NCBI GenBank assembly: GCA_025355595.1
Contig: JANXZI010000210.1
Location: forward strand, 1 to 22,991
Source: Spartobacteria bacterium
Lineage (GTDB): Bacteria; Verrucomicrobiota; Verrucomicrobiia; Chthoniobacterales; Chthoniobacteraceae
Direction of reading: 5' to 3'
DNA: 22,991 nt
Part shown: positions 7,404 to 14,285 of the stretch, piece by piece
Position numbering within the stretch: the stretch's first letter is position 1
How the letters are laid out: the number at the start of each line of letters is the position of its first letter
The notes under the pieces: generated by a model
Databases searched by the model: none
What the model was told of the DNA's origin: nothing
Seen by the model: only the letters and a program-made list of their open reading frames with translations
Translations under genes and position numbers: made by a program

Positions 7404-7601
7404 TCAGTGCATTTGGGAATTCCTGTTTGCGGGATGCGCCACCTGGCGGGAGTCGTCGTAGAGTGCCCGCACGGCCTTGTCGCCGTTGATGTCCTCGTTG
7501 GCCTGCCAGATCATGTGTTTGTAAAATTGGATGATCCCCGCGGCGCAGACTCCCCAGAACATGGTGATGAAGATTTTTTGCAGAAAGGAATTCTTAATCA
7601 T
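7404..7601 (-). CDS. 65-residue single-pass membrane protein
   Basis: A short frame starting at the ATG at 7601, 32 bases after the stop of the CPBP protease gene on the same strand. It has one hydrophobic segment (about residues 9-26, IFITMFWGVCAAGIIQFY) after a short basic N-terminus, then a polar tail with EDINGDKAVRALYDD. I recognise no family. Its tight position after the protease suggests co-transcription. The composition is unlike the arginine-rich shadow frames around it, which supports real coding. Its ribosome binding site is weak. Confidence 0.6.
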   Translation of the reverse strand: MIKNSFLQKIFITMFWGVCAAGIIQFYKHMIWQANEDINGDKAVRALYDDSRQVAHPANRNSQMH

Positions 7602-7633
7602 GCCTGCGACTCGAAGCAGGTTGCCGGCCAGCG

Positions 7634-8320
7634 TCACCAGAATCCCCACTGGCCGGTGCGCAGGATGTAGCCGGCGAGCGCGAGATTCGTGACGGCGTGC
7701 GTGAGGACGCACGCGGCGAGGCTGCGGGTGCGGTAGGCGACGAGATTGAAGAGCGCGCCGGTGACGATGGCCGCGGGCCAGTCGGCCTGCTCGTGGATGG
7801 CGCAGAATCCGGCGATGGTGAGGAGAAACGAGCGCCAGGTAAAAGTGCCGAATGGAACCGAGGCGAAGTCTTCGCGAACGAGATAGCGCAGGAGAAAGCC
7901 CCGCCAGAAGAGTTCCTCGGCGAAGGGGACGACGACGGTGATGCGGAGAAGACGCACGGTGAGACTGCTCCAGTACGGCCAGCCGGATGACGCAAAGAAA
8001 TTCGGATCGAAGCCGTCGGTGCGCGGCGCAACCTTGAAAAGCGCCTGAGGCGAGACCCACACGGCGAGCGAGAGCAGGCCGATGAACGTGGCAAAACCGA
8101 ATCCCGCAAGGGGGCGGAGGTCGAAGCGCCTGCGCAGCCGCCAGAGCAGTGCGGCGCAGACGAATGTCTGGAGCGGAATGATCCAGTATCGCGGCTGCGA
8201 GAGCGCCCAATGCGCGTAGCCTTCGCCGACTTTCCGCACCGCTGCCTCGAGGAAAAGGAACGCAAGAAATACGAGGAAAGGCCCGAGATAAGCTACCCGG
8301 TCAGTTCGCACACCATTCAT
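7634..8320 (-). CDS. CPBP-family intramembrane protease of the exosortase-associated type
   Basis: 228 residues from the ATG at 8320, which directly precedes the first membrane helix. An upstream ATG (8452) would overlap the divergent gene. CPBP (CAAX/Abi) motifs are complete: EELFWRGF (Glu135, Glu136, Arg140), His176 in motif 2, and HAVTN (His208, Asn212). The string VPFGTFTW after the first motif and the ending GYILRTGQWGFW resemble the CAAX-protease-like family found in exosortase/PEP-CTERM genomes (TIGR03008 type) rather than a Rce1 or bacteriocin-immunity CPBP. Such proteins sit in the inner membrane and are thought to process exosortase substrates, though their exact role is not settled. 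No exosortase or PEP-CTERM protein is visible in the window. Confidence 0.82.
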   Translation of the reverse strand: MNGVRTDRVAYLGPFLVFLAFLFLEAAVRKVGEGYAHWALSQPRYWIIPLQTFVCAALLWRLRRRFDLRPLAGFGFATFIGLLSLAVWVSPQALFKVAPRTDGFDPNFFASSGWPYWSSLTVRLLRITVVVPFAEELFWRGFLLRYLVREDFASVPFGTFTWRSFLLTIAGFCAIHEQADWPAAIVTGALFNLVAYRTRSLAACVLTHAVTNLALAGYILRTGQWGFW

Positions 8321-8323
8321 TGT

Positions 8324-8596
8324 ATGGAAAAGATAACCATGAATCCAGACCAGACACAGGACGCCAACCCGGAGCAACTCCTGAAGCTCCTCGAGACGCA
8401 AGTGGCCGCCGCGCGGGAGCGCCGGGCCGCGCGCGAGTCGGGCCGGGGTCACGCGGGGAGCGTCGGGATTTTCATCATCGTCGCGGCCGCAGCGTTCGCG
8501 TTGTGGATGCTCACGGCGGTGCTCGAGCAGATGCGTTCGCAGCGGGGCGAGCGGAAGGAAAATGCCAGCACGCCGGCGGTGGAGCGCACCCGCTGA
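8324..8596 (+). CDS. Small single-pass membrane protein, divergent from the CPBP gene
   Basis: 90 residues from the ATG at 8324, or 85 from the ATG at 8339 (MNPDQTQ); the second leaves more room for a ribosome binding site. The N-terminal half is a charged amphipathic helix (QLLKLLETQVAAARERRAARES), followed by one membrane helix (about 46-66, GSVGIFIIVAAAAFALWML) and a polar tail. No family assigned. It starts 3 bases from the divergent CPBP start, so each promoter must lie inside the other gene unless the later start is used. It precedes the pilus operon by 45 bases on the same strand and could be its first gene. Confidence 0.65.
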   Translation: MEKITMNPDQTQDANPEQLLKLLETQVAAARERRAARESGRGHAGSVGIFIIVAAAAFALWMLTAVLEQMRSQRGERKENASTPAVERTR

Positions 8597-8641
8597 GAAT
8601 TACCAGATCCGGGCATAACAACTGCTTTTCTCAAAACGCAA

Positions 8642-9691
8642 ATGGCCAAGACCCTCACATCCGCAATCGGCGTTGACCTCGGACGCTATTCCCTCAAGTC
8701 GGTGCTCCTGCAAAAAAAGAGCGGCGACCGGTACGTCATCTCGCATTTTGCATCCATGCCGGTGACGGACGGCGTGGAGCGGACGCCGGAGATGCTCGGC
8801 GCGGAGATCAAGGCGCTGGTGAAGCAGATGGGCGGGACCGCCAAGGGCTGCGCGGTCGCGGTGAGCAGCCCCGGCGCGCTGATGCGCATCATCGAGCAGC
8901 CTGAGACGCCGCCGGAGATTCTGCGGGATGCGCTGCGCCTGAACGGGGCGGCGCTGATGAATCAGGACTGCAAGAATTTTGTCCTCGACTGCGTGGACTG
9001 CGAGCTGCCCGCGACGCCGCACACGCCGGCGACGAATGCCCAGGTTGCCCAGCGCCGCTACCTCATCGCGGGACTGCCCCGCACGGAGATTTCGCAGCTC
9101 ACGCAATCGTTCGAGATCGGCGGGCTCGGAAATGTCACGAGCCTTCAGCTTGCGCCGCTGGTGGTCTTCAATGCGTTCGAGTTTGCGCAGCCGGATGCCT
9201 TCAACAATCACGCGTTCTTCCTGATCGATTTCGGCCACGCGTCCTCGACGATGACGATCGGTGCGCGGCGCGAACTGTCGCTGATCCGGAATGTGGATTT
9301 TGGCGGCAAGTCCTTTGTCGAATCGCTCTGCGGCCTGAGCGGCGAGGGTGCCGAGACCGTCCTCACCGCGCTGGCGAACGAGGACGAGGTGATGGTCGAA
9401 TACGCCCGCATGGCGCTGATGGCGCTGACGCGCGAAATCGGCAGCTCGATCGGATTTTACGAAGGACGGCGCGAGGAGACGATCTCGCAGATCTGGGTCT
9501 CCGGCGGCCTCGCCCGGAATGCGACGCTCCTGCGCCTGCTCGGCGAGGAACTCCGGATGCCGTGCGAGCCGTGGGTCGCACTCGAGCGGTGCGAACTGAA
9601 TGTTTCCTCATCCAAACGCGCGCAGCTTTCGGAGGAGATGCTCGACTACAGCATCGCCTGCGGAGCCGCCGCCCAACTCCTCAACGCCTGA
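8642..9691 (+). CDS. pilM: PilM-like actin-fold ATPase of type IV pilus assembly
   Basis: 349 residues of the FtsA/PilM actin-like fold. Nucleotide-binding motifs in order: phosphate-1 IGVDLGRYSLKSVLL (9-23), phosphate-2 LIDFGHASSTMTI (194-206) and adenosine motif WVSGGLARN (285-293). PilM is a cytoplasmic protein that binds the N-terminal peptide of PilN and links the PilNO inner-membrane complex to the assembly motor. The next three genes have the right sizes and topologies for PilN, PilO and PilP, and the order is the conventional one. The related actin-fold domain of GspL in type II secretion is an alternative, but in GspL it is fused to the membrane part, whereas here the two are separate genes. 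Confidence 0.85.
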   Translation: MAKTLTSAIGVDLGRYSLKSVLLQKKSGDRYVISHFASMPVTDGVERTPEMLGAEIKALVKQMGGTAKGCAVAVSSPGALMRIIEQPETPPEILRDALRLNGAALMNQDCKNFVLDCVDCELPATPHTPATNAQVAQRRYLIAGLPRTEISQLTQSFEIGGLGNVTSLQLAPLVVFNAFEFAQPDAFNNHAFFLIDFGHASSTMTIGARRELSLIRNVDFGGKSFVESLCGLSGEGAETVLTALANEDEVMVEYARMALMALTREIGSSIGFYEGRREETISQIWVSGGLARNATLLRLLGEELRMPCEPWVALERCELNVSSSKRAQLSEEMLDYSIACGAAAQLLNA

Positions 9692-9697
9692 TCCACC

Positions 9698-10369
9698 ATG
9701 GCCCTACGCATCAATCTCTTTCACGAAGTCATCCGCGCCAAGCGGCAGGAGCAATTCGATCCGCTCAAGCTTTCGCTCCTCGCGCTCATCGTCGTCGCCG
9801 TGGGAATGGCCGGCTACTACGGCGTCCAGCTCAAGCGCACGAGCAATGTCCGCGGGGCCTACAGCGCCCAGAAGGCCGAATTCGACAAGCTCGACCCGAA
9901 GGCCAAGGAGGCCGAGAAAAAAGAGGCGGAGCTGAACAAGCAGATCGATCTCGCTGAGAAGCTCACCAAGCGGATGGAGAAGCGCATCTACTGGGCGCCG
10001 CTCTTGGAAAGTGTGATGCTGGCCGTGCCGCCGAATGTCCAGCTCACGAGGCTGAACTGCGATGCGGGCCGCGACAAGGGCGGCACGAGCGTGATGAGCA
10101 TCGAGGGAATCGCGGCGGACGTGGTGGAGCCGCGCGCCGTTGCCGAGAATCTCCGCAAGGCCCTCGTGGCGCGAATCGCCAAGAAGTATCCGAATGCCGC
10201 CGCGACCTTCAAGAACCTCGACGACAGCACGGAGCACCCGGTCCTGAACGGCCAGCGCGTCGCCGCCGTGGTGTTCACGATCAATATCACCTTCAAGTCC
10301 GAACCCGACCCCGCACCGGTGCCCACGCCGGGCAAGCGGCTCGCGAAAAACGAAGCTCCCACACCATGA
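9698..10369 (+). CDS. pilN: PilN-like inner-membrane protein
   Basis: 223 residues, starting six bases after the PilM stop. It begins MALRINLFHEV, which resembles the conserved INLLP peptide of PilN that docks on PilM. A membrane helix (about residues 26-44) follows a short cytoplasmic stretch, then a long lysine/glutamate-rich coiled coil (about 48-95) and a periplasmic ferredoxin-like domain. This is the standard PilN layout; sequence conservation in the family is low, so position and topology carry much of the evidence. The last codons overlap the next gene by four bases (ATGA), implying coupled translation. Confidence 0.78.
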   Translation: MALRINLFHEVIRAKRQEQFDPLKLSLLALIVVAVGMAGYYGVQLKRTSNVRGAYSAQKAEFDKLDPKAKEAEKKEAELNKQIDLAEKLTKRMEKRIYWAPLLESVMLAVPPNVQLTRLNCDAGRDKGGTSVMSIEGIAADVVEPRAVAENLRKALVARIAKKYPNAAATFKNLDDSTEHPVLNGQRVAAVVFTINITFKSEPDPAPVPTPGKRLAKNEAPTP

Positions 10370-10917
10370 AACTCAGCAAGGATCAGATTCAAAAAATCGC
10401 ACTCGGAGGGATGCTCTTCTGCGGCGTCATCTACTCGTATTCCGCGTTTCTCCTCGGGCCGCTCAGCTCGGGCCGGGAGCAGGCGCTCAAGGACACCGAG
10501 GCGCTCGCGCCGAAGATCAGCGCCGCTCGCGCACAAATCGCAAAGACGAAGGCCGTCGAGGATAAGGCGCCTGCATCCCTCCGCCTGCTCGAACAGGTGC
10601 AGACGATGATCCCTCCCGGCGCGCCCATCGCCTGGGTTCCCACGAAGATTTCGGACCTTTTCAAGCGGGAGGGCGTGGAGAAAGTCTCGGCCCGCATGGC
10701 GGGCGAACTGGCGGAAAAGGAACTCACCGGCTTTGGCCGCTGCTCGTGGAACATCGAGGTGCCGCGGGTGGACCTGATCACTTTCGCCAGGACCCTCTCG
10801 GCGCTGGAAAACGAAGAGCCGCTCATGGAGATCCAGTCAGTCGAGGTGGATGCCGGCCGCGATGACGTTCAGTTCCAGCGCGTGTCCGTCAGCCTGCAAA
10901 ACATCGTCCGTCTATGA
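10366..10917 (+). CDS. pilO: PilO-like inner-membrane protein
   Basis: 183 residues: a short N-terminus, one membrane helix (about 10-29, IALGGMLFCGVIYSYSAFLL), a coiled coil (about 33-65) and a periplasmic domain of about 100 residues. This is the PilO topology and size. Its ATG overlaps the PilN stop and its stop overlaps the next ATG, both as ATGA. PilO heterodimerises with PilN in the periplasm. The assignment rests on topology and operon order. In Akkermansia the pilus-region protein Amuc_1100 has been described as structurally related to PilO/PilN, so this may be a distant counterpart; that is inference. Confidence 0.75.
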   Translation: MKLSKDQIQKIALGGMLFCGVIYSYSAFLLGPLSSGREQALKDTEALAPKISAARAQIAKTKAVEDKAPASLRLLEQVQTMIPPGAPIAWVPTKISDLFKREGVEKVSARMAGELAEKELTGFGRCSWNIEVPRVDLITFARTLSALENEEPLMEIQSVEVDAGRDDVQFQRVSVSLQNIVRL

Positions 10918-11426
10918 AAATCACCCCGCTCATTCTCGCCGCCGCAGCCGTCGCACTCTCCGCCCAGGCGCAGGCCGAGTCGGAAAAAACGAAGGGCTAC
11001 GAACTGAAAAACCGCTCCGCCTTTCACGCACCGGAAAACGCGAGGATTCCGTTCTGGCCGATCGGATTCGTGCGCCCGGCGAAGGGTGCAGCAGCCATGA
11101 CGGTTTCCCAGGTCGCGAAGTTCCGCATCGAGCCCGCGCATTTCCATCTCACGAGCGTCATGCTCGGGCATCCGGCGCTCGCCACGATCAATGGCCGCGC
11201 ATTTGCGGAAGGCGAGGTCCTCCCGGTGGTCTTCGGCAACGATCGGCTGAAGGTAGTCCTCCGCTCAGTGCAGGACGGTGGAGTGACGCTTGATCACGAG
11301 GGGCAGCGGATCTTCGTCCCGATGAAGCGCCTTGAGCTAGCGCCGAAACAGTCGCAGGAGCAGTCGCAGCAGCAGTCGCAGCCGACCGATTTCGCCATCC
11401 GGATCGGGCCCGGCATCGGAAAATAG
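10914..11426 (+). CDS. Periplasmic PilP-like protein
   Basis: 170 residues with a signal peptide (LILAAAAVALSAQAQA) and no lipobox. The central region (INGRAFAEGEVLPV...LKVVLRSVQDGGVTLDHEGQRIFVPM, about 85-140) has the pattern of the small beta-domain of PilP/PulC/GspC proteins: a Gly-Arg/Lys-x-Tyr-like strand, then v.....dgvtL...G....vpm. The C-terminal tail has a Gln/Ser-rich triplicated segment. In the operon it occupies the PilP slot, where it would link PilNO to an outer-membrane secretin. Classical PilP is a lipoprotein of similar size; the missing lipobox is a difference. The call is tentative, and the gene symbol is left blank for that reason. Confidence 0.55.
   Translation: MKITPLILAAAAVALSAQAQAESEKTKGYELKNRSAFHAPENARIPFWPIGFVRPAKGAAAMTVSQVAKFRIEPAHFHLTSVMLGHPALATINGRAFAEGEVLPVVFGNDRLKVVLRSVQDGGVTLDHEGQRIFVPMKRLELAPKQSQEQSQQQSQPTDFAIRIGPGIGK
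11349..11384 (+). repeat. Three-copy 12-base coding repeat (QSQ-x)
   Basis: CAGTCGCAGGAG, CAGTCGCAGCAG and CAGTCGCAGCCG follow one another in frame near the end of the PilP-like gene, coding QSQE-QSQQ-QSQP. Such perfect short-unit repeats can change copy number by slippage without breaking the frame. Confidence 0.85.
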
Positions 11427-11487
11427 CCGTCGTCAAAATCGCGCTGGGCGGCTTTGCAAATCCCCCGCCCCGCTGTTCAGTGCGGCC

Positions 11488-11970
11488 ATGCAGCCAGCCG
11501 CAAACGATCCGACTCACACCGCCATGCGCGCCATCCGCGCGATCTACGCGGAACTCGATCAGCGGCCCGTGCAGCGCGACTGCGTGCGGCGCACCGAGTG
11601 CTGCCAGTTCAAGCTCACCGGCCGCACGCCGACGCTCACCGCAGGCGAGGCGCTCGTCGCGGCTGCGGCGCTGAAGGCGAGCGGGCGTCGGAGTCTGCCG
11701 GACTCTGCCGATGTAGAAACAGGCCGCTGTCCCCTGCTGAATCCCGCGGGAAAATGTCTCATCTACGAGGCACGGCCGTTTGGCTGCCGCACGCATTTCT
11801 GCGCCGCGGCCGGCGGGCCCTACACGCGGAACGAAGTGCGCGATCTCGTGCGGGGGCTGGAGGATATTGATGCGCAACTCGACGGCGACGGCCCGCACGC
11901 GCTGCCGATGGCGGTGGAGGATGCGCTGGAAAAAATCCTGCACCCACCGCGCGGTGCGCAGCGGAAATAA
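11488..11970 (+). CDS. YkgJ-family cysteine cluster protein
   Basis: 160 residues. Cysteines are arranged as in the YkgJ/UPF0153 zinc- or iron-binding family: Cys32, Cys38-Cys39 (DCVRRTECC), Cys81 and Cys90 (GRCPLLNPAGKCLIYEARP), Cys100 and Cys105 (GCRTHFC). The YEARPFGCR segment is the family hallmark. The family is thought to bind a metal or Fe-S cluster; its reaction is unknown. The ATG at 11488 is used; an in-frame ATG at 11524 (MRAIRAIYAEL) is an alternative that still keeps all cysteines. The gene starts 61 bases after the pilus operon and ends four bases from the mutL stop on the other strand. Confidence 0.85.
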   Translation: MQPAANDPTHTAMRAIRAIYAELDQRPVQRDCVRRTECCQFKLTGRTPTLTAGEALVAAAALKASGRRSLPDSADVETGRCPLLNPAGKCLIYEARPFGCRTHFCAAAGGPYTRNEVRDLVRGLEDIDAQLDGDGPHALPMAVEDALEKILHPPRGAQRK

Positions 11971-11974
11971 CGAC

Positions 11975-13891
11975 TCACACCTTCCGTCCGAATTTTTTCT
12001 CCAGCTCCAAATAGCTGAGCTGGATCATCGTCGGGCGGCCGTGCGGGCAGCAGTATGGGAGCTCGCACGCGAGGAGATCCTGCACGAGGCGCAGGCATTC
12101 CGGCTCGCGCAGGATGTCGTTGGCCTTCACCGCGTGGCGGCACACGGTCTTTGCGATCATGTCCTCGCCGAGGCGCAGCTTTGAGGTCTGCTGCGAGGTG
12201 TCGCGCAGCTCGTCAATGATGTCGCGGAGAAGCTGCGACGGCTCGGTGGCGCTGAGAAATTGCGGCAGCGCATCAATCTTGAAAGTGCCCGCGCCGAACG
12301 GATCGAGACCGATGCCGGTGCGTGCGAGCGCGTCGAGGTTTTCGCGCAGCCAGTCGGCGTCCTTCGGCGCGACTTGGAGCGTGATCGGCAGCAGCAGCCG
12401 CTGCGTCGGCACGCCCTGGCCTTCCATGCGGCGGCGCATTTCCTCGAAGAGAATCCGCTCGTGCGCGGCGTGCTGATCCACGAGCACGAGGCCGCCCGCA
12501 TTTTCCATGAGGATGTAGAGCCGACCGAGGATGCCGATGAATTTGAAATCCTGCGCTGCGCGCGGCTGCGCTGGCGCTGTTTCAGGCGGCGACTGCGGAG
12601 GCAAATGCGCACGCGAAATTTCCGTCTGCGGCGGGTCGGGAAATACGGGCGGGGTCGCCGGCTGTGCGGTGACTGACGGTGAAAATTGGCTCGTCTCGCT
12701 TGACCGTCCGGCAGGCGGGTTTGCGGGCACACTCGTGATCGCTTCGCCCGATGTTTCCGTCGGCGCAGTCGCCGGCGCGGAAAAGTGCGACCAGTCGCGA
12801 CGGAGGGCGAATTGCTCCGCGGGCGGGAGCAGCGGCAGCGTCTGATCCGGCACGGCGCGCGCCGGTGCGGGCGCGGTGAAGGTGCGGCTCCACGATGCGC
12901 GATCACTTTCCAGCACGCGCCGCGTAACCTCGACGATCACCTCGCGCACGAGCGCGGGATCGCGGAAGCGCACCTCGCGTTTCGCGGGATGCACGTTCAC
13001 GTCCACGGCGGCGGGATCCATTTCGATTGAGAGGAATGTCACCGGATGCTGCCCCTTCATCAGCGCGGTGTGATAGCCCTCGCGCAGCCCGTGGTAGATC
13101 GTGGGATTCTCGATGGGGCGGCCATTCAGAAAGACGATCTGCTGCTCGCGGTTCGATCGGCTCACGCCTGCGCGGCCGAGGAGTCCGCCGAGGCGGAGGC
13201 CGGCGATTTCCATGTCGGGCACTTCAAGCAATTCCGCGACGAGCTGCGCTCCGAAAAAGTCGCGCAGCCGTTCGCGCAGCGTCTGCCCCGGCGGGAGCTG
13301 ATGCACAAGCCGCTCGTCATTCAAAAAAGTGAAGCCGACGTGTGGATGCCCGATCGCCTGGAGCTGGAGCACATGCTCGACGTGGCTGGCCTCCGTATTT
13401 TCCGTGCGCAAAAATTTCCGGCGCGCGGGCAGGTTGTAGAAAAGTGATCGCGCCTCGATCTGCGTGCCCTCCGGTTCGCCGCAGTCGCGCACGGTTTCCA
13501 TTTTCCCGGCATTCACGAGCACCTCGGTGCCCGCGAGCGCACCGTGCTCGCGCGTGGTGAGACGGAAGCGTGACACGCTCGCGATGCTCGGCAGCGCCTC
13601 GCCGCGGAAGCCGAGAGTGTGGATGGCCATGAGATCCGCGCCTGTGCGGATTTTGCTCGTGGCGTGGCGCTCGAGGCAGAGCAGCGCGTCGTCGCGATCC
13701 ATGCCGCAACCGTTATCCACGATGCGGATGGACGAGTTGCCGCCGCGGCGGATGAGCACCTCGATGCGCGTGGCCCCGGCATCGAGCGAATTTTCCACCA
13801 GCTCCTTTACGACACTCGCGGGACGCTCGACCACCTCGCCCGCGGCGACCTGCGAGGCCACCGCCTCAGGCAGCAGGGCGATTCGGCTCAT
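11975..13891 (-). CDS. mutL: DNA mismatch repair protein MutL (endonuclease type)
   Basis: 638 residues from the ATG at 13891 (MSRIALLPEAVASQVAAGEVVERP, the canonical MutL start). The GHKL ATPase domain shows KELVENSLDAGAT (Glu30, Asn34), DNGCGM and TLGFRGEAL; the transducer domain carries NGRPI and VDVNVHPAKREVRF. A Pro/Ala/Ser-rich linker (about 355-450) joins the dimerisation domain. The C-terminal domain holds the full metal-dependent nicking motif DQHAAHERILFEE (472-484) plus CRHAVKAN and CPHGRP, so this MutL should be an active latent endonuclease, as in bacteria lacking MutH. MutL couples MutS mismatch recognition to strand excision. MutS is not in the window. A short 37-base gap separates it from the divergent Fe-S carrier gene. 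Confidence 0.97.
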   Translation of the reverse strand: MSRIALLPEAVASQVAAGEVVERPASVVKELVENSLDAGATRIEVLIRRGGNSSIRIVDNGCGMDRDDALLCLERHATSKIRTGADLMAIHTLGFRGEALPSIASVSRFRLTTREHGALAGTEVLVNAGKMETVRDCGEPEGTQIEARSLFYNLPARRKFLRTENTEASHVEHVLQLQAIGHPHVGFTFLNDERLVHQLPPGQTLRERLRDFFGAQLVAELLEVPDMEIAGLRLGGLLGRAGVSRSNREQQIVFLNGRPIENPTIYHGLREGYHTALMKGQHPVTFLSIEMDPAAVDVNVHPAKREVRFRDPALVREVIVEVTRRVLESDRASWSRTFTAPAPARAVPDQTLPLLPPAEQFALRRDWSHFSAPATAPTETSGEAITSVPANPPAGRSSETSQFSPSVTAQPATPPVFPDPPQTEISRAHLPPQSPPETAPAQPRAAQDFKFIGILGRLYILMENAGGLVLVDQHAAHERILFEEMRRRMEGQGVPTQRLLLPITLQVAPKDADWLRENLDALARTGIGLDPFGAGTFKIDALPQFLSATEPSQLLRDIIDELRDTSQQTSKLRLGEDMIAKTVCRHAVKANDILREPECLRLVQDLLACELPYCCPHGRPTMIQLSYLELEKKFGRKV

Positions 13892-13928
13892 TTGACTTGG
13901 TTGGCGGCGGTCATTACGGTGCTCGGCG

Positions 13929-14276
13929 ATGCTCACGCTCACCGATTCAGCCGTCAAACATCTTCAGGATTTGCTTCGCGAAAACGCCGCGCCCGGCCAG
14001 TCGCTGCGCATCTACGTGGAGCGCGGCGGCTGCGCGGGCATGAGCTACGAGATGAAGCTCGACGAGCCGCACGCGGACGATTTTTCCGAGGGCCGCGACG
14101 GCGTGAAAGTGGTCGTGGATCCCGCGAGCCTGCCGTACGTGACGGGCTCGACGATTGACTACAGTGACGATCTCGCGGGCGCGGGATTCCGGATCAATAA
14201 TCCGCGCGCAGTGCGCTCGTGCGGCTGCGGCACTTCATTCGAGCCCGGGCCCGGGATGACGGCGGGCGCGCAGTAG
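13929..14276 (+). CDS. A-type iron-sulfur cluster carrier (IscA/ErpA/HesB family)
   Basis: 115 residues, normal for the family. The three ligand cysteines are present: Cys35 in ERGGCAGMSYEM and Cys98/Cys100 in RSCGCGTSF. A-type carriers receive Fe-S clusters from the scaffold and pass them to apo-enzymes in the cytoplasm. The sequence does not separate IscA from ErpA or SufA, and there are no suf or isc genes nearby, so the symbol is left blank. It starts divergently from mutL and is followed after nine bases by a membrane protein gene. Confidence 0.93.
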   Translation: MLTLTDSAVKHLQDLLRENAAPGQSLRIYVERGGCAGMSYEMKLDEPHADDFSEGRDGVKVVVDPASLPYVTGSTIDYSDDLAGAGFRINNPRAVRSCGCGTSFEPGPGMTAGAQ

Positions 14277-14285
14277 TCCGCCGCC

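Noticed and set aside
7404..8210. Long minus-strand frame over the CPBP gene
   Set aside because: Only its last 65 residues look like protein; the rest is a shadow of the CPBP gene in another frame.
13892..13920. Possible promoter TTGACT - 17 bases - TACGGT before the Fe-S carrier gene
   Set aside because: The second hexamer fits poorly and the predicted start of transcription would fall at the ATG; possible only for a leaderless message.
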